From an uncultured Chloroflexota bacterium (GTDB taxonomy: Bacteria; Chloroflexota; Dehalococcoidia; GIF9; AB-539-J10): a stretch of 64,000 nt of DNA. Under the pieces are notes generated by a model. That model was not told the origin of the DNA. It ran no database searches and saw nothing but the letters and a program-made list of their open reading frames with translations. Below, piece by piece: positions 41,435 through 50,670 of the stretch (its first letter is position 1; the number at the start of each line of letters is the position of its first letter). Both the position numbers and the translations under genes were made by a program. The DNA is taken from the NCBI GenBank assembly GCA_903884455.1, contig CAISEW010000037.1, forward strand, positions 1 through 64,000, read 5' to 3'.

Positions 41435-42232
41435 ATGGCAATCATAGAAACTGTTGAGCTCACTCGCCGCTTTGGAGAACTAACTGCTGTGGATAGCCTG
41501 ACTGTTTCAGTACAGCTTGGCGAGGTGTTTGGATTGCTGGGCCCCAACGGTGCTGGCAAGACTACCGTTATTAAGATGCTGACCACTTTGTTGCGGCCAA
41601 CTTCTGGCGAGGCGAGAATTGCTGGTTTCAGCATCACTAAAAATGGTGTTGATGTGCGGCGTATCATTGGATACGTGCCTCAATTGCTCTCAGCAGATAG
41701 CACGCTGACGGGCTACGAGAACCTTATGGTTTTCGCCAAGCTCTACGATATTCCCCGAGCCGAGCGTAAATCGCGAATGACGGAAGCGCTCTCCTTCATG
41801 GGGCTACAAGAGGTTGCCAACAAGCTCGTGCGCACTTACTCCGGTGGCATGATCCGTCGGCTGGAAATCATCCAGTCTATCCTCCATCGTCCCAGGGTTC
41901 TTTTCCTGGACGAGCCGACGGTAGGGCTGGACCCCTTGGCTCGCAAAGCGCTATGGGAGCACATCAACAAGCTGCGTGTTGAATATGGTACAACCATATT
42001 CTTGACCACACACCTCATGGAAGAAGCGGACAGATTGTGCAGCCGTGTGGCAATCATGCATCATGGGAAGCTCGTGGCCTTGGGAGCGCCAGCTGAACTG
42101 AAGGCATCTATTGGTGCGGCTGACGCCACATTGGACGACGCGTTCATTCATTTTACGGGCGACGTACTAGAATCAGGAGGAAGCTACCGTGAGACATCCA
42201 GAACAAGGCGGACAGCTCAACGACTCGGCTGA
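41435..42232 (+). CDS. ABC-2 exporter ATPase (DrrA-like)
   Basis: A 265-residue ATPase of the daunorubicin-resistance type. Walker A is GPNGAGKTT, signature TYSGGMIRRLEIIQS, Walker B VLFLDEPTVGLDP, H-loop TTHLMEEADRLC. The signature YSGGMxRRLE is typical of DrrA/Ccm-type exporters. It overlaps the permease gene by 44 bp. Possible substrates: drugs, lipids or other hydrophobics. Confidence 0.9.
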   Translation: MAIIETVELTRRFGELTAVDSLTVSVQLGEVFGLLGPNGAGKTTVIKMLTTLLRPTSGEARIAGFSITKNGVDVRRIIGYVPQLLSADSTLTGYENLMVFAKLYDIPRAERKSRMTEALSFMGLQEVANKLVRTYSGGMIRRLEIIQSILHRPRVLFLDEPTVGLDPLARKALWEHINKLRVEYGTTIFLTTHLMEEADRLCSRVAIMHHGKLVALGAPAELKASIGAADATLDDAFIHFTGDVLESGGSYRETSRTRRTAQRLG

Positions 42233-43037
42233 ACAGGCGTTGAAGCGAACAAATCCCTTAGCTATAGTGACCAGCTTTATTCGCAAGACATTAGCCATCG
42301 CTGAGATGGAGGCCCGCAAAATGCGGCATGACCCTACTGAATTGGCCTTTCGAGCAGTGCAGCCAGCATTATGGCTGCTGGTATTTGGGCAGGTGTTTAC
42401 CCGTACACACGTGATTCCTACTGGAGACCTGAGTTATCTCGATTTCATGACTCCTGGTGTTCTGGCCCAGAGCGTGCTCTTTATTGCCATCTTCAGTGGT
42501 ATGACGATTATCTGGGAACGGGACTTAGGAATCATCCACAAGTTTGTGGCCAGCCCAACCCCCCGGGTAGCTCTCTCACTGGGTAAGGCACTGGCCGGAG
42601 GAGTTCGCGCGTTTTCCCAGGCCATCGTAGTCTATGTGCTGGCGCTGCTCTTGCATGTCAACATAAACTGGAATCCACTGTCTTTGATTGGGGTGCTGAT
42701 ACTCGTTGTTCTGGGGGCTGCGACATTCACTGCGTTCTCCCTGGTGATTGCGTTTCTGGTGAAAACACGTGAACGTTTTATGGGCATTGGTCAAGTCTTG
42801 ACCATGCCGTTTTTCTTCGCCAGCAATGCACTCTATCCTATTTCGATAATGCCTGACTGGTTGAAGGTAATCGCCCACATCAATCCGCTGACTTATCAGG
42901 TAGATGCGCTACGCGATCTCATGCTGAGCGGCGGGAGTAGCTCGTTCGGTCTGCCGCTTGATTTTGGCGTGTTAGTTATGGCGACAACGGTCCTGGTCAT
43001 CATTAGCGGGTGGCTCTATCCCCGTGCAGCCACCTAG
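42189..43037 (+). CDS. ABC-2 type permease (DrrB-like)
   Basis: A 282-residue ABC-2 permease with six hydrophobic helices; GMTIIWERDLGIIHKFVASPTPR is the conserved cytoplasmic region and HINPLTYQVDALRDLML the signature of the ABC-2 family. GTG start at 42189 with AGGAGG eight bases upstream inside the ATPase gene. Forms an exporter with the preceding ATPase. Confidence 0.9.
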   Translation: MRHPEQGGQLNDSAEQALKRTNPLAIVTSFIRKTLAIAEMEARKMRHDPTELAFRAVQPALWLLVFGQVFTRTHVIPTGDLSYLDFMTPGVLAQSVLFIAIFSGMTIIWERDLGIIHKFVASPTPRVALSLGKALAGGVRAFSQAIVVYVLALLLHVNINWNPLSLIGVLILVVLGAATFTAFSLVIAFLVKTRERFMGIGQVLTMPFFFASNALYPISIMPDWLKVIAHINPLTYQVDALRDLMLSGGSSSFGLPLDFGVLVMATTVLVIISGWLYPRAAT

Positions 43038-43131
43038 AATACTACATCGAGACAGGTCGCTGCTACACGCAATACAACCCAAACTCCAAGCTTCCTCTCT
43101 GTTTTTCCTGGGACATTTATCACCTGCGTCT

Positions 43132-43968
43132 TTATTTCAGAAGTTTAGCTAAAGCCTGTCGGTCGGCGGCAAACTCTGGTTGATCCAAAATGGGGCATTC
43201 TTCAAGACGACACTTGCCCTTTGCCAGCTCGATAGCGAAAGCAAGGCAAGTTCGCTTGCCGCACTTCCTGCAATTTGTCTTGGGTAAGAATTTGAGGAGC
43301 ATAAACCCTGTATCCAGCTTTGATTTGCCTGGCTGCAGAATATCCTGCTGCGGCTGACTCAACTTTGATGCAATCTTATGGCATATCGCTGGCTCAGGAT
43401 ATGACCCTATGTCATAAAGGGTATAGCCCATAAATAGGACTGGCTCTTCCTGGTAGCAGCTCCACACCGCCTTTTCCAGCACCTTTGGGTTAAGTCCGGG
43501 TACACTGGTATCCCTTTCTCCAGGTTGGCATAGTAGGTTGATGACGCTTATGATCTGGTTTCTAAATCTTTCTATTAGCTCGAGTGGAATATTATAGAGG
43601 TGTGGGGTGGGAGCTTTTGTGCCGATAATTTGCTTCGTCTCAGTGACTCCGTTTTGCTTAAGTGCCAGGAGCGATTCGCCGGGCAAATGCCCTGCTGATT
43701 CCCTTCCACAGAGCACAATATATCTTATATTCGGGTTAGCCGCGATATTACAGACCATCTTCTCCAATCCTATGTTCTCTGTTTGAAGCATACCTGAAAG
43801 GGCGGCACCAGAGTCTACACCAGCCATTACCAGCTCATTCAATTCCGCTGGTATGGCAAAGTCAAAGGTATCTAGAGTTACACACACTGCTACCGGAGAA
43901 TAATCATTGCCCCTCACATAGCGACCTTCCTCCGGAGGATAACCATCTGGTGGTTTTACTTTTAGCAC
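43132..43968 (-). CDS. MtrA-like domain / Fe-S domain fusion protein
   Basis: A 278-residue fusion. N-terminal two-thirds resemble subunit A of tetrahydromethanopterin S-methyltransferase (MtrA): SPVAVCVTLDTFDF, ENIGLEKMVCNIAANPNIR and VLCGRESAGHLPGESLLALKQNGV. C-terminal region is a PF04060-type [4Fe-4S] motif, PKTNCRKCGKRTCLAFA, followed by ECP. The family occurs in acetogens and Dehalococcoidia with corrinoid/methyl-transfer genes. GTG start. Here it ends the arsenic island, which is unusual. Whether it binds a corrinoid is untested. Confidence 0.82.
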   Translation of the reverse strand: MLKVKPPDGYPPEEGRYVRGNDYSPVAVCVTLDTFDFAIPAELNELVMAGVDSGAALSGMLQTENIGLEKMVCNIAANPNIRYIVLCGRESAGHLPGESLLALKQNGVTETKQIIGTKAPTPHLYNIPLELIERFRNQIISVINLLCQPGERDTSVPGLNPKVLEKAVWSCYQEEPVLFMGYTLYDIGSYPEPAICHKIASKLSQPQQDILQPGKSKLDTGFMLLKFLPKTNCRKCGKRTCLAFAIELAKGKCRLEECPILDQPEFAADRQALAKLLK

Positions 43969-44030
43969 GAGTTCTTACTCCCTTACTTATCAAGGCTTGA
44001 GCTAGGCTTTGCTCAAAATAACTCTTTCGC

Positions 44031-44738
44031 TCAACTCTGTATCCAGAGCACGACAAGGTATATTCCTACACCTATGAAGATAATGGAAACTGCGACACGA
44101 ATGATTTTCTCAGCGCGGGTGACCGCGTTAAGCCAGGTAGAAACCCTGGCTACACCAGCGGATATGAGCACGCCGAATACTAAAACAGGTAGCCCGGTGC
44201 CAACGGCATATATCGCAGGCAGTGCCACGCCGCCAACGGATTTAAGGGACAAAGGTATCAATACTCCAAAGAATAGAACAGCGCTATAGGGACAAAAGGC
44301 AAGGGCAAAAAGAGCACCTAACAGGAATCCCCCTATCATCCCCCAGTTAGCGACCTTTCCTCCTATTGAAGACAATCTTCCTCCTCCCAAACTAAAGGGC
44401 ATCCTGTTTATAGTCAGCATTATCACCCCTACCACTATCAGAAGTGGCCCCAGGACTTGCTCACCGAAATCCTGAAGAAATGAGGCAAGTCCGGGAATCT
44501 CAAGGCCAGCCACAATGATTATGACGCCGAGGATAGAATAAGAAAACATGCGACCCAGCGTATAGAGCGTTCCAGTTATGACAGCGTATCTGCGCTCCGT
44601 CACTTTGCGGCTAACATATGCTATGGCAGCAATGTTGGTAGCCAGAGGACAGGGACTGATGGCAGTTATCAACCCCAGAAGCAGCGCCGAGAGGGCGGGG
44701 ATATGAATGTTTCCCGTAATGCCGCCCAAATCCATCAC
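44031..44738 (-). CDS. arsG: ArsG-like permease (DsbD/CcdA superfamily)
   Basis: A 235-residue membrane protein of the DsbD/CcdA-like family with about six hydrophobic helices; the first contains LGLITAISPCPLATNIAAIAY and a second GALFALAFCPYSAVLFFGVL, giving the conserved Pro-Cys-Pro pairs. NCBI names this family ArsG, aromatic arsenical efflux permease. Overlaps arsF by four bases. Placed between ArsF and the MtrA-like protein in the arsenic island. Family is fairly sure; substrate is inferred. Confidence 0.75.
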   Translation of the reverse strand: MMDLGGITGNIHIPALSALLLGLITAISPCPLATNIAAIAYVSRKVTERRYAVITGTLYTLGRMFSYSILGVIIIVAGLEIPGLASFLQDFGEQVLGPLLIVVGVIMLTINRMPFSLGGGRLSSIGGKVANWGMIGGFLLGALFALAFCPYSAVLFFGVLIPLSLKSVGGVALPAIYAVGTGLPVLVFGVLISAGVARVSTWLNAVTRAEKIIRVAVSIIFIGVGIYLVVLWIQS

Positions 44739-45433
44739 ACCTCTCCGCTGAGGCTTTTCTCGACCTTGTTCTTCACTATTTCGGCAAACGCCTCGTCATT
44801 ACCTATGACCAGCCAGATGTCTGTTACCACTTCGATGTGGTCAGTGCCACCTCTCACAGTGTTAATGCACAGGGTTAAATATGAAGCGTTATTATATTTC
44901 TCAACGATGTCAGCATTTGCCTCGTCCTGTACATTGATGGATTGGAAAGTCACCTTGCCACTAGCCAGCTCATCCTCAAAGTAGGTTTCTAGGGTATAGC
45001 GTGTCTGTTCTTCGGCATACATACACGTAGCGCAGCGCTGTGTGCGGTGAAAGTAAACGACCTCAACCCTGTCAGCCGGGCCTGAAGACACGTTAATAGG
45101 CAGCGAATCCGTAGCTGAGTCACCATTGCCATCGGTAACCACAACTGTGACGTCGTACGTGCCAACTTCTTGGGGAGCAGTCCAGTTTACAACCGCACCT
45201 GTGCCAGTAATATTACCTCCGGTGGCTGACCACTCATAGCTTAGCTCGCCGCCATCGCGGGCTGAAGCAGTACATACAATCTGGCAGCTTCCTAAAGGAA
45301 GGACTATCTCCGGCTCGGCTTTCAGGCCGGTGATAGCTGGCCGATGGTTGGCTAGCACCGTGTAAAATAGGATTGAAAGTAGCACTGCTGCCGCCACAAT
45401 CCCCACAATTATTAGATATCTTTTTTTGTTCAT
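44735..45433 (-). CDS. arsF: ArsF-like thioredoxin-fold protein with Ig-like domain
   Basis: A 232-residue exported or membrane-anchored protein. N-terminal helix LIIVGIVAAAVLLSILFYTVL, then an Ig/PKD-like beta domain (GELSYEWSATGGNITGTG, TYDVTVVVTDGNGDS; about residues 30-115), then a thioredoxin-fold part with VVYFHRTQRCATCMYAEEQTR, the CxxC-type active site, and the pattern of ArsF (nitrophenyl compound nitroreductase subunit ArsF family). Overlaps arsG. Likely periplasmic thiol partner of the ArsG permease; the Ig-like domain is a feature not standard for the family. Confidence 0.72.
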   Translation of the reverse strand: MNKKRYLIIVGIVAAAVLLSILFYTVLANHRPAITGLKAEPEIVLPLGSCQIVCTASARDGGELSYEWSATGGNITGTGAVVNWTAPQEVGTYDVTVVVTDGNGDSATDSLPINVSSGPADRVEVVYFHRTQRCATCMYAEEQTRYTLETYFEDELASGKVTFQSINVQDEANADIVEKYNNASYLTLCINTVRGGTDHIEVVTDIWLVIGNDEAFAEIVKNKVEKSLSGEV

Positions 45434-45557
45434 TAGTCTCTCTCCCTTGAGCCTCTTTTGTTCAAGTCTGTATCCAGGGCATCACGCATGTTACCACTAT
45501 TATATTGGATTTGTTTAGAGCAATGACCTTTGTGTAACCATTTTCGCAATTGACCTC

Positions 45558-46652
45558 TCATTCTTGGCTGGATGTCTCTTCAACTGGTTCAGACAGGGCC
45601 ATCTCGGCTGGAAAGTATCGCCGACGAAACAGGAGAGCCACATTCACCAAACCGATGAGAACCGGAACCTCTATAAGAGGACCGATTACAGCGGCAAATG
45701 CCTGCCCCGAACCGATGCCGAACACTGCCACAGCTACAGCAATGGCTAGCTCGAAATTGTTGCTGGCAGCGGTGAAGGCAATGCTCGCTGTCTTAGGATA
45801 GTCGGCGCCTATCTTCTTAGCCATAAAGAACGAAACCAAGAACATTACCACAAAGTAAATGAGGAGCGGAACCGCGATGCGAACCACATCCAGCGGTATT
45901 TGCACGATAAGTTCACCCTTGAGGGAGAACATCACCACAATGGTAAAAAGTAAAGCCACTAATGTGATTGGGCTTATCTTAGGGATGAACTTGCCCTCGT
46001 ACCACTCGCGTCCTTTTGCTTTTATCAATGTGAATCGGGTAATCATGCCTCCGAAGAAGGGAATACCGAGGTAGATAAGCACGCTCTTGGCAATTTCACC
46101 CATGGTGACCCTCACCATTGACCCTTCCAGTCCGAACCAACCCGGCAGAATTGTGATGAAGATATAGGCATAAACCGAGTAGAAGACTATTTGAAAGGTT
46201 GAGTTCAAAGCCACCAACCCGGCGGCATACTCTCTATCTCCCTTGGCCAGCTCATTCCAGACAATGACCATGGCGATGCAGCGTGCCAGGCCGATCATAA
46301 TAAGACCAACCATGTAGTCAGGATATGGCCATATGAAACCGAAGAAGAGGATGGCAAGGAGGAACATGAGCACCGGGCCGATAATATAGTTCTGTACCAG
46401 AGACAGGGCAAGCACCCGCCAGTTGTGGAACACCAGGCCCATCTCCTCATACCTCACTTTAGCCAGCGGCGGGTACATCATCAGGATGAGTCCTATGGCT
46501 ATGGGGATTGAAGTGGTACCCACTTGGAAAAAGCTGATAAAGTCGGCTACTCTGGGGACAAAATACCCCAGTCCCACACCGAAGGCCATCGCCAAGAATA
46601 TCCAGAGTGTAAGGAGCCGTTCCAATAAGGGAAGCCTGTTCTTTTGCGCCAT
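45558..46652 (-). CDS. acr3: ACR3 family arsenite efflux permease
   Basis: A 364-residue membrane protein with about ten helices that exports As(III) by proton antiport. Typical segments are [24 protein letters not shown], containing the essential cysteine, and [16 protein letters not shown]. Well conserved and full-length. Encoded between an Fe-S protein and ArsF. With the adjacent arsR genes it indicates real arsenic resistance. Confidence 0.95.
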   Translation of the reverse strand: MAQKNRLPLLERLLTLWIFLAMAFGVGLGYFVPRVADFISFFQVGTTSIPIAIGLILMMYPPLAKVRYEEMGLVFHNWRVLALSLVQNYIIGPVLMFLLAILFFGFIWPYPDYMVGLIMIGLARCIAMVIVWNELAKGDREYAAGLVALNSTFQIVFYSVYAYIFITILPGWFGLEGSMVRVTMGEIAKSVLIYLGIPFFGGMITRFTLIKAKGREWYEGKFIPKISPITLVALLFTIVVMFSLKGELIVQIPLDVVRIAVPLLIYFVVMFLVSFFMAKKIGADYPKTASIAFTAASNNFELAIAVAVAVFGIGSGQAFAAVIGPLIEVPVLIGLVNVALLFRRRYFPAEMALSEPVEETSSQE

Positions 46653-46694
46653 AAAACCTTTCTCCTACTTCAGAGCCTTTCTAATGCTCATTTT

Positions 46695-47237
46695 TCACTT
46701 CGCTGCCTCCTCCGAACTAACCGTCTGGAGCAGCCTGGCCAGTGCTTCCCTATCTTGAGCAAATTCCGCTTTACTTAAGGCGGGGCAGTCTCTCAAACGT
46801 TTTTGCCCCTTCAGCAAAGCCACGGCAAAAGCAAAACATGTGGGGAGTCCACAATCGCGACAGTTGGTCTTGGGCAAAAAGTCAACTATATCCTTCGCCT
46901 TTATCTCTTCCTTTCTCTCATACACAGGGATGATGCTTGCTCGCTTCTCCCAGGTATCATTTATCATCTCCTTGACATAATCCAGAACCTTTATAGCATC
47001 CTCCTCACATGTCACCTGTCCCGCACTCATCTCGCGGGGCATAAGGCTTATGGCCCCTGCGTCTATTTTGAAATTGAGGTTTTGGGCTTCAGGAGTATAT
47101 ACGGCATTTTTAACGACAGCATTAAGGTAAGGAAAAACCTCACTGATATCATCGCTAAGCTCGGCGGCTACCGTAATCCATTCCGGATTGCATAAATTGC
47201 GCCTGACTTTAGTTACCTTATAGTCTTGGAGAAGCAT
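46695..47237 (-). CDS. Fe-S cluster (PF04060-type) protein
   Basis: A 180-residue protein whose C-terminal part, LPKTNCRDCGLPTCFAFAVALLKG and RDCPAL, is a PF04060-type [4Fe-4S] motif, the same as in the protein at 43132. N-terminal 110 residues are of unrecognised type (WITVAAELSDDISEVFPYLNAVV). Strongly tied to arsenic genes here. A redox or methyl-transfer role is possible but not supported further. Confidence 0.78.
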   Translation of the reverse strand: MLLQDYKVTKVRRNLCNPEWITVAAELSDDISEVFPYLNAVVKNAVYTPEAQNLNFKIDAGAISLMPREMSAGQVTCEEDAIKVLDYVKEMINDTWEKRASIIPVYERKEEIKAKDIVDFLPKTNCRDCGLPTCFAFAVALLKGQKRLRDCPALSKAEFAQDREALARLLQTVSSEEAAK

Positions 47238-47369
47238 AACTCACCTCCATTTTTGCTCTAGCATAAATTCCAGCGCCTGGAGGAACTACCCCCAGCGGCC
47301 CTGATGGCAAGCATCCGGTAGCTGTTTTTTCCAGTCCAAGTTCTCTCACTACTCGGTTCATCTCGTAGT

Positions 47370-47633
47370 TCATCTTTTCCCGTATTGTCGCTTATACTCC
47401 TTGAGCAGCGCCTTTGAATAATCAGCTTCGGCACTGGGCGCAACATAATTGTAAATTTTTACCCTTTTGAGTAGCTCCTTTTTGATAGCCTCGTTATCAG
47501 CTAGCTTAAGGTCGGCAACTTCCTTGAAAATGCTTTCCATGTTCACAATGCCCACCTGGGAGCCATCGGGCAAGGCCAGTTTCTTTATCATCTTGGCCGC
47601 GGCTGCTGGACAGCATGGTTTCTCGCCTGTCAT
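47370..47633 (-). CDS. small cysteine-containing protein of arsenic operon (87 aa)
   Basis: An 87-residue protein starting MTGEKPCCPAAAAKMI with a CC pair near the N-terminus and DGSQVGIVNMESIFKEVADL after it. A perfect AAGGAGG site precedes the ATG. I have seen similar proteins next to thioredoxin-like and permease genes in anaerobes, and the paired cysteines could bind As(III) or be redox-active, but I cannot give a function. Confidence 0.7.
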   Translation of the reverse strand: MTGEKPCCPAAAAKMIKKLALPDGSQVGIVNMESIFKEVADLKLADNEAIKKELLKRVKIYNYVAPSAEADYSKALLKEYKRQYGKR

Positions 47634-47688
47634 TTTTACCTCCTTATATATCTGCTATCTGCATGGCTCTTGTACCAAGATTAATCTC

Positions 47689-47952
47689 CTATCTCCCGGT
47701 TTTATCTTCTTTGGTTAGGGCGTTAGCGATAAGGTGAGTAACCTCGGCCTTGGTGGGCACTCGACCAGCACAGACCAACTCTTCGTTGATTACCAATGCA
47801 GGAGTAGTCAGAATGGGATACTGCACTATTTTCATCATATCCTTGACCTCCTCTATGCTGGCGTCAATGCCGAGCTCTTTCACCACCTCCCTGGTGGTCT
47901 TTTCCAACTGGTGACATCTGGCACATCCGAGTCCTAAGATTTTTATGTTCAT
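47689..47952 (-). CDS. thioredoxin-like (redox-active disulfide) protein
   Basis: An 87-residue thioredoxin-fold protein with active site CARC in GLGCARCHQLEKTTREVV and the cis-proline loop TTPALVINEELV. This is the small MTH895-like, permease-associated type often paired with UPF0718 permeases, as here (permease gene just upstream). ATG 47952 has AGGAGG; the open frame runs on to 48060 into the permease gene. Likely keeps thiols or arsenicals reduced. Confidence 0.88.
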   Translation of the reverse strand: MNIKILGLGCARCHQLEKTTREVVKELGIDASIEEVKDMMKIVQYPILTTPALVINEELVCAGRVPTKAEVTHLIANALTKEDKTGR

Positions 47953-48011
47953 CCTTCTACCTCCTTTCTCAATTTCTCTAGAAATAACTTGTTTTTCTAA
48001 GTACCCAAGCC

Positions 48012-49076
48012 TCATAAGCTGGTGACAAAACCATATAACAATCCTGCTGCAGTACAGCATGCGATTATGATAACCACATACCAGAGAAGCCTCTTGTTTC
48101 CAATCATCTGCCGGACGACAAGCATACTGGGCAGAGAAATCACCGGGTCAGCAAGTAAGTAGGCCAGCAGAGGTCCTCTCCCCACGCCAAGGTCTAGAAA
48201 CAAACGTGCCATGGGCACCTCCACCAGCGTTGGGAAGTACGCGACAACCCCAAACAAGACTGCTGCCAGCGTGGCCCCCACCGTTGTAGTTCCGAAATGC
48301 TGACTGACGAACTCAGCCGGAATGACTACCCGAAGCATACCTGCCACAAAAACACCCACCAACAACAAGGGAATAATGGTACGGACAAAAAACCATGTTT
48401 CCCGCATCCAGCTCAGCACGTCATCTCGACTTAATGCACGCCGAGCTACAAATATAAGTGCTATCAAGAGCGGAGCAAGCCCGATCAATTTCACTTTAAG
48501 AATGGTTATCGCAGGGGAAGCCCCCCACAGCAAGATGGCAAGCAGGAGCCCAAAGAACACCCAGAGCCACTTTGAGGTAGGGCTATTTCCAGCCAGGGGG
48601 AAGGTCTGTCCTGTTGCCACATCGGCTGCGTTCCCAGATATTTTGTCGGGGAATAGAGCAGCCATGCTGGTGCCGATGATAATGGCGAAGCCGATAGAAA
48701 GGATGATTCGGGCCAGGGCAACATCTATACCAATCAGGGTTGAGGTATAGATGATGGCCAGGATATTGGTAGCTGGGGCAGTATAGAGAAAAACAATTGC
48801 TGGTCCAAGGCCAGCCCCGCTTTTCCGTATCCCGGCAAACAGCGGCAAAATAGTACAGGAGCAAACAGCCAGGCAGAGTCCAGCAGCAACCGACATAGTA
48901 TAAGAAATATGCTTTGGTGCGCGCGGCCCGAGGTAGCGGAGGATTTTATCTTTGGGGAAAAGCGCGTACAGTGCCCCGGCTAAGAAGAAAGCAGGCACCA
49001 CAAAGGGAAGATGAACCAGGAGATAATCCTTGAGAGTAGCTACGCCGCCTTTAAGAAGCTCGATAGCTAATATCAT
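48012..49076 (-). CDS. UPF0718/DUF318 family permease (ArsP-like)
   Basis: A 354-residue membrane protein of the UPF0718/DUF318 family with about eight helices in two halves. CSCTILPLFAGIRKSGAGLGPAIVFLYTAPATN is the family hallmark, and GVVAYFPTLVEVPMARLFLDLGVG repeats it in the second half. ArsP members export methylated trivalent arsenicals; others are of unknown substrate. With a thioredoxin-like protein directly after it and arsR before it, the ArsP-like role fits but is inferred. Confidence 0.85.
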   Translation of the reverse strand: MILAIELLKGGVATLKDYLLVHLPFVVPAFFLAGALYALFPKDKILRYLGPRAPKHISYTMSVAAGLCLAVCSCTILPLFAGIRKSGAGLGPAIVFLYTAPATNILAIIYTSTLIGIDVALARIILSIGFAIIIGTSMAALFPDKISGNAADVATGQTFPLAGNSPTSKWLWVFFGLLLAILLWGASPAITILKVKLIGLAPLLIALIFVARRALSRDDVLSWMRETWFFVRTIIPLLLVGVFVAGMLRVVIPAEFVSQHFGTTTVGATLAAVLFGVVAYFPTLVEVPMARLFLDLGVGRGPLLAYLLADPVISLPSMLVVRQMIGNKRLLWYVVIIIACCTAAGLLYGFVTSL

Positions 49077-49128
49077 ATCCTAGAATTTCCCTCCCAAATA
49101 CGCATAAGCACAAATAACTACCCAAAAA

Positions 49129-49479
49129 CTATCGGTGCATAGCCCTTGGGCCGACTCGCACAGCGTGACTTAATCTCTCTCTGTCCTGAGATATAATCTC
49201 CTCATTAAAGAGGGAATCGCGGAGCAGTTCAATTAGGGGCGCAGCATAGCTACTGGTCGCTTGCTCGGCGATAGAATAGACCACCCAGGGCCCGTCTCTC
49301 CTGGATTTGATAAAGCCAGCATCTTCGAGGACACGCAGGTTGCGCGAAGCGCGGGACTGAGAGATGTCCAATGCCTGCATAACCTCACAGACACAGCACT
49401 CTCTTTCCAGGAGGACTTTCAAAATCCTTATCCTGGTTTCATCAGACAAAGCCTTAAACAACTTCGCAAAATCTCTCAT
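49129..49479 (-). CDS. arsR: ArsR family arsenite-responsive repressor (first copy)
   Basis: A 116-residue winged-helix repressor. LFKALSDETRIRILKVLLERECCVCEVMQAL shows the ArsR start and the As(III)-binding cysteine site (ELCVC-like ECCVC), followed by the recognition helix ISQSRASRNLRVLEDAGFI. Adjacent to a perfect 24-bp palindromic operator at 49496-49519. Heads the run of genes down to 43132, all on the minus strand, and probably controls them. Confidence 0.92.
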   Translation of the reverse strand: MRDFAKLFKALSDETRIRILKVLLERECCVCEVMQALDISQSRASRNLRVLEDAGFIKSRRDGPWVVYSIAEQATSSYAAPLIELLRDSLFNEEIISQDRERLSHAVRVGPRAMHR

Positions 49480-49495
49480 TGTTGGGCCTTGTTAT

Positions 49496-49519
49496 ATGTG
49501 GATATTCGAATATCCACAT
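49496..49519 (-). promoter_or_regulatory. ArsR operator (perfect 24-bp palindrome)
   Basis: ATGTGGATATTC-GAATATCCACAT, centred between 49507 and 49508, 17 bp upstream of the arsR start. Perfect dyad symmetry as expected for a dimeric ArsR repressor. Different in sequence from the palindrome ahead of the second arsR. Confidence 0.75.
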
Positions 49520-49573
49520 TAGGTTAAACATTTTATCCCGGAAGATCTTGACTGTCAAGCCATCTCATCTTAT

Positions 49574-49891
49574 TTAATGCGGCTCCTGGATGCCCAGAAC
49601 AGTCAGTCGGCTAAGGCATTTTATGCCTCTAACGCCGGAAGGAGCGAAAATCATCGAGCCTGGTTCAGCATCCCACTGTTTTTCGCCGGCGGTAAAGGTG
49701 CCCTTTCCTGATACTACATAGAACAAGACATCGTAAGGCTCATCATGAGGGGGTATTTCGTATCCACTGTCCAAACATATGACCACTACGTTGAAGTGCC
49801 TTCCCTTGAATATGTCTTTCTTTACTTTATCACCAGGTATAAATTCTAGGAAATGGTGAAGGTCGTACTTTTGCTCCGCTCCCATTTTCAT
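49574..49891 (-). CDS. cupin domain protein
   Basis: A 105-residue single cupin barrel: PPHDEPYDVLFYVVSGKGTF and EPGSMIFAPSGVRGIKCL are the two cupin motifs, with metal-ligand His/Asp/Glu in the first. Last gene of the arsR2-arsM-ABC operon (24 bp after the permease stop). May bind metal or metabolise an arsenical thiol, but this is only context. Confidence 0.82.
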   Translation of the reverse strand: MKMGAEQKYDLHHFLEFIPGDKVKKDIFKGRHFNVVVICLDSGYEIPPHDEPYDVLFYVVSGKGTFTAGEKQWDAEPGSMIFAPSGVRGIKCLSRLTVLGIQEPH

Positions 49892-49914
49892 CTCCAGTTT
49901 CCTCCAGACTCACA

Positions 49915-50670
49915 TCATATTCTCCTGGGCATTGTCTTCTGATGTAGTTTCAGGGCCACCACTAGAAAAAGAGAGGTGAAAGCCAGCAAAGCTAGAAGAT
50001 CCACAGCTACGGGCAGATGGCCCCGCCCTTGGATACTGTATCGGGCGATGTCGGTAAAGTAAGTCAGGGGTGAAATGTAGGCAACTGCCTGCCCCCAAGC
50101 AGGTAGTTCGTCCAGCGGAATGAAGATACCGCTAATGAACACTACCGGGAATTTCACCACGGAGGCAATCATGTTGATCGTAGCTGGCAGGTTAGTGGGA
50201 GGAATAGAGAAAACAGGGCCCAAAGAGGCAAAGCAAAGGGCCGCCAGAATTACCGCTATGGCGAAGATGAGAGGGCTTGCTACTGTGATTCCTAGAAAGA
50301 GACCAAGAATGATGGGCACCAGTGAGATACCTAGCCCGAAGGCAAAGGAAGCGAGGATGTCTCCTACGATAATGGTCTCGATCCTCACTGGGCAGGACAT
50401 GAGCCGCTCCAGCGTTTTGGCCTGCGCCTCCCAGGGCACCACTATCGGCGATATTGAGGTAGCGGTGAAGAAGAGGACCATGCCCAGGAGTCCGGGTATC
50501 ATGAAATCAACAGACAGATGTCTGCCGATAGTGAAGGAAAGGAATAGGAAAACGGGGAAGAGGACACCGAAGATTATTACCGGCCCCTTGGAATAGTAGA
50601 TGCGGATATCCTTGCGTGCTATTACCAGGGAGCGGCGCATCTGCTCTCTCACTAAAGCCGTCTCAGGCAT
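49915..50670 (-). CDS. ABC-2 type permease
   Basis: A 251-residue ABC-2 permease with six helices; ATSISPIVVPWEAQAKTLERLMSCPVR is the usual cytosolic region, and AYISPLTYFTDIARYSIQG the family signature. Overlaps the ATPase gene by 8 bp. Forms an exporter with it; the location after arsM suggests export of an arsenic metabolite or a co-induced toxin. Confidence 0.88.
   Translation of the reverse strand: MPETALVREQMRRSLVIARKDIRIYYSKGPVIIFGVLFPVFLFLSFTIGRHLSVDFMIPGLLGMVLFFTATSISPIVVPWEAQAKTLERLMSCPVRIETIIVGDILASFAFGLGISLVPIILGLFLGITVASPLIFAIAVILAALCFASLGPVFSIPPTNLPATINMIASVVKFPVVFISGIFIPLDELPAWGQAVAYISPLTYFTDIARYSIQGRGHLPVAVDLLALLAFTSLFLVVALKLHQKTMPRRI

Noticed and set aside
47258..47446. 62-codon open frame on the minus strand between the Fe-S protein and the 87-aa protein
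   Set aside because: Overlaps the end of the 87-aa gene in another frame, is rich in R, S and P and lacks a ribosome-binding site.
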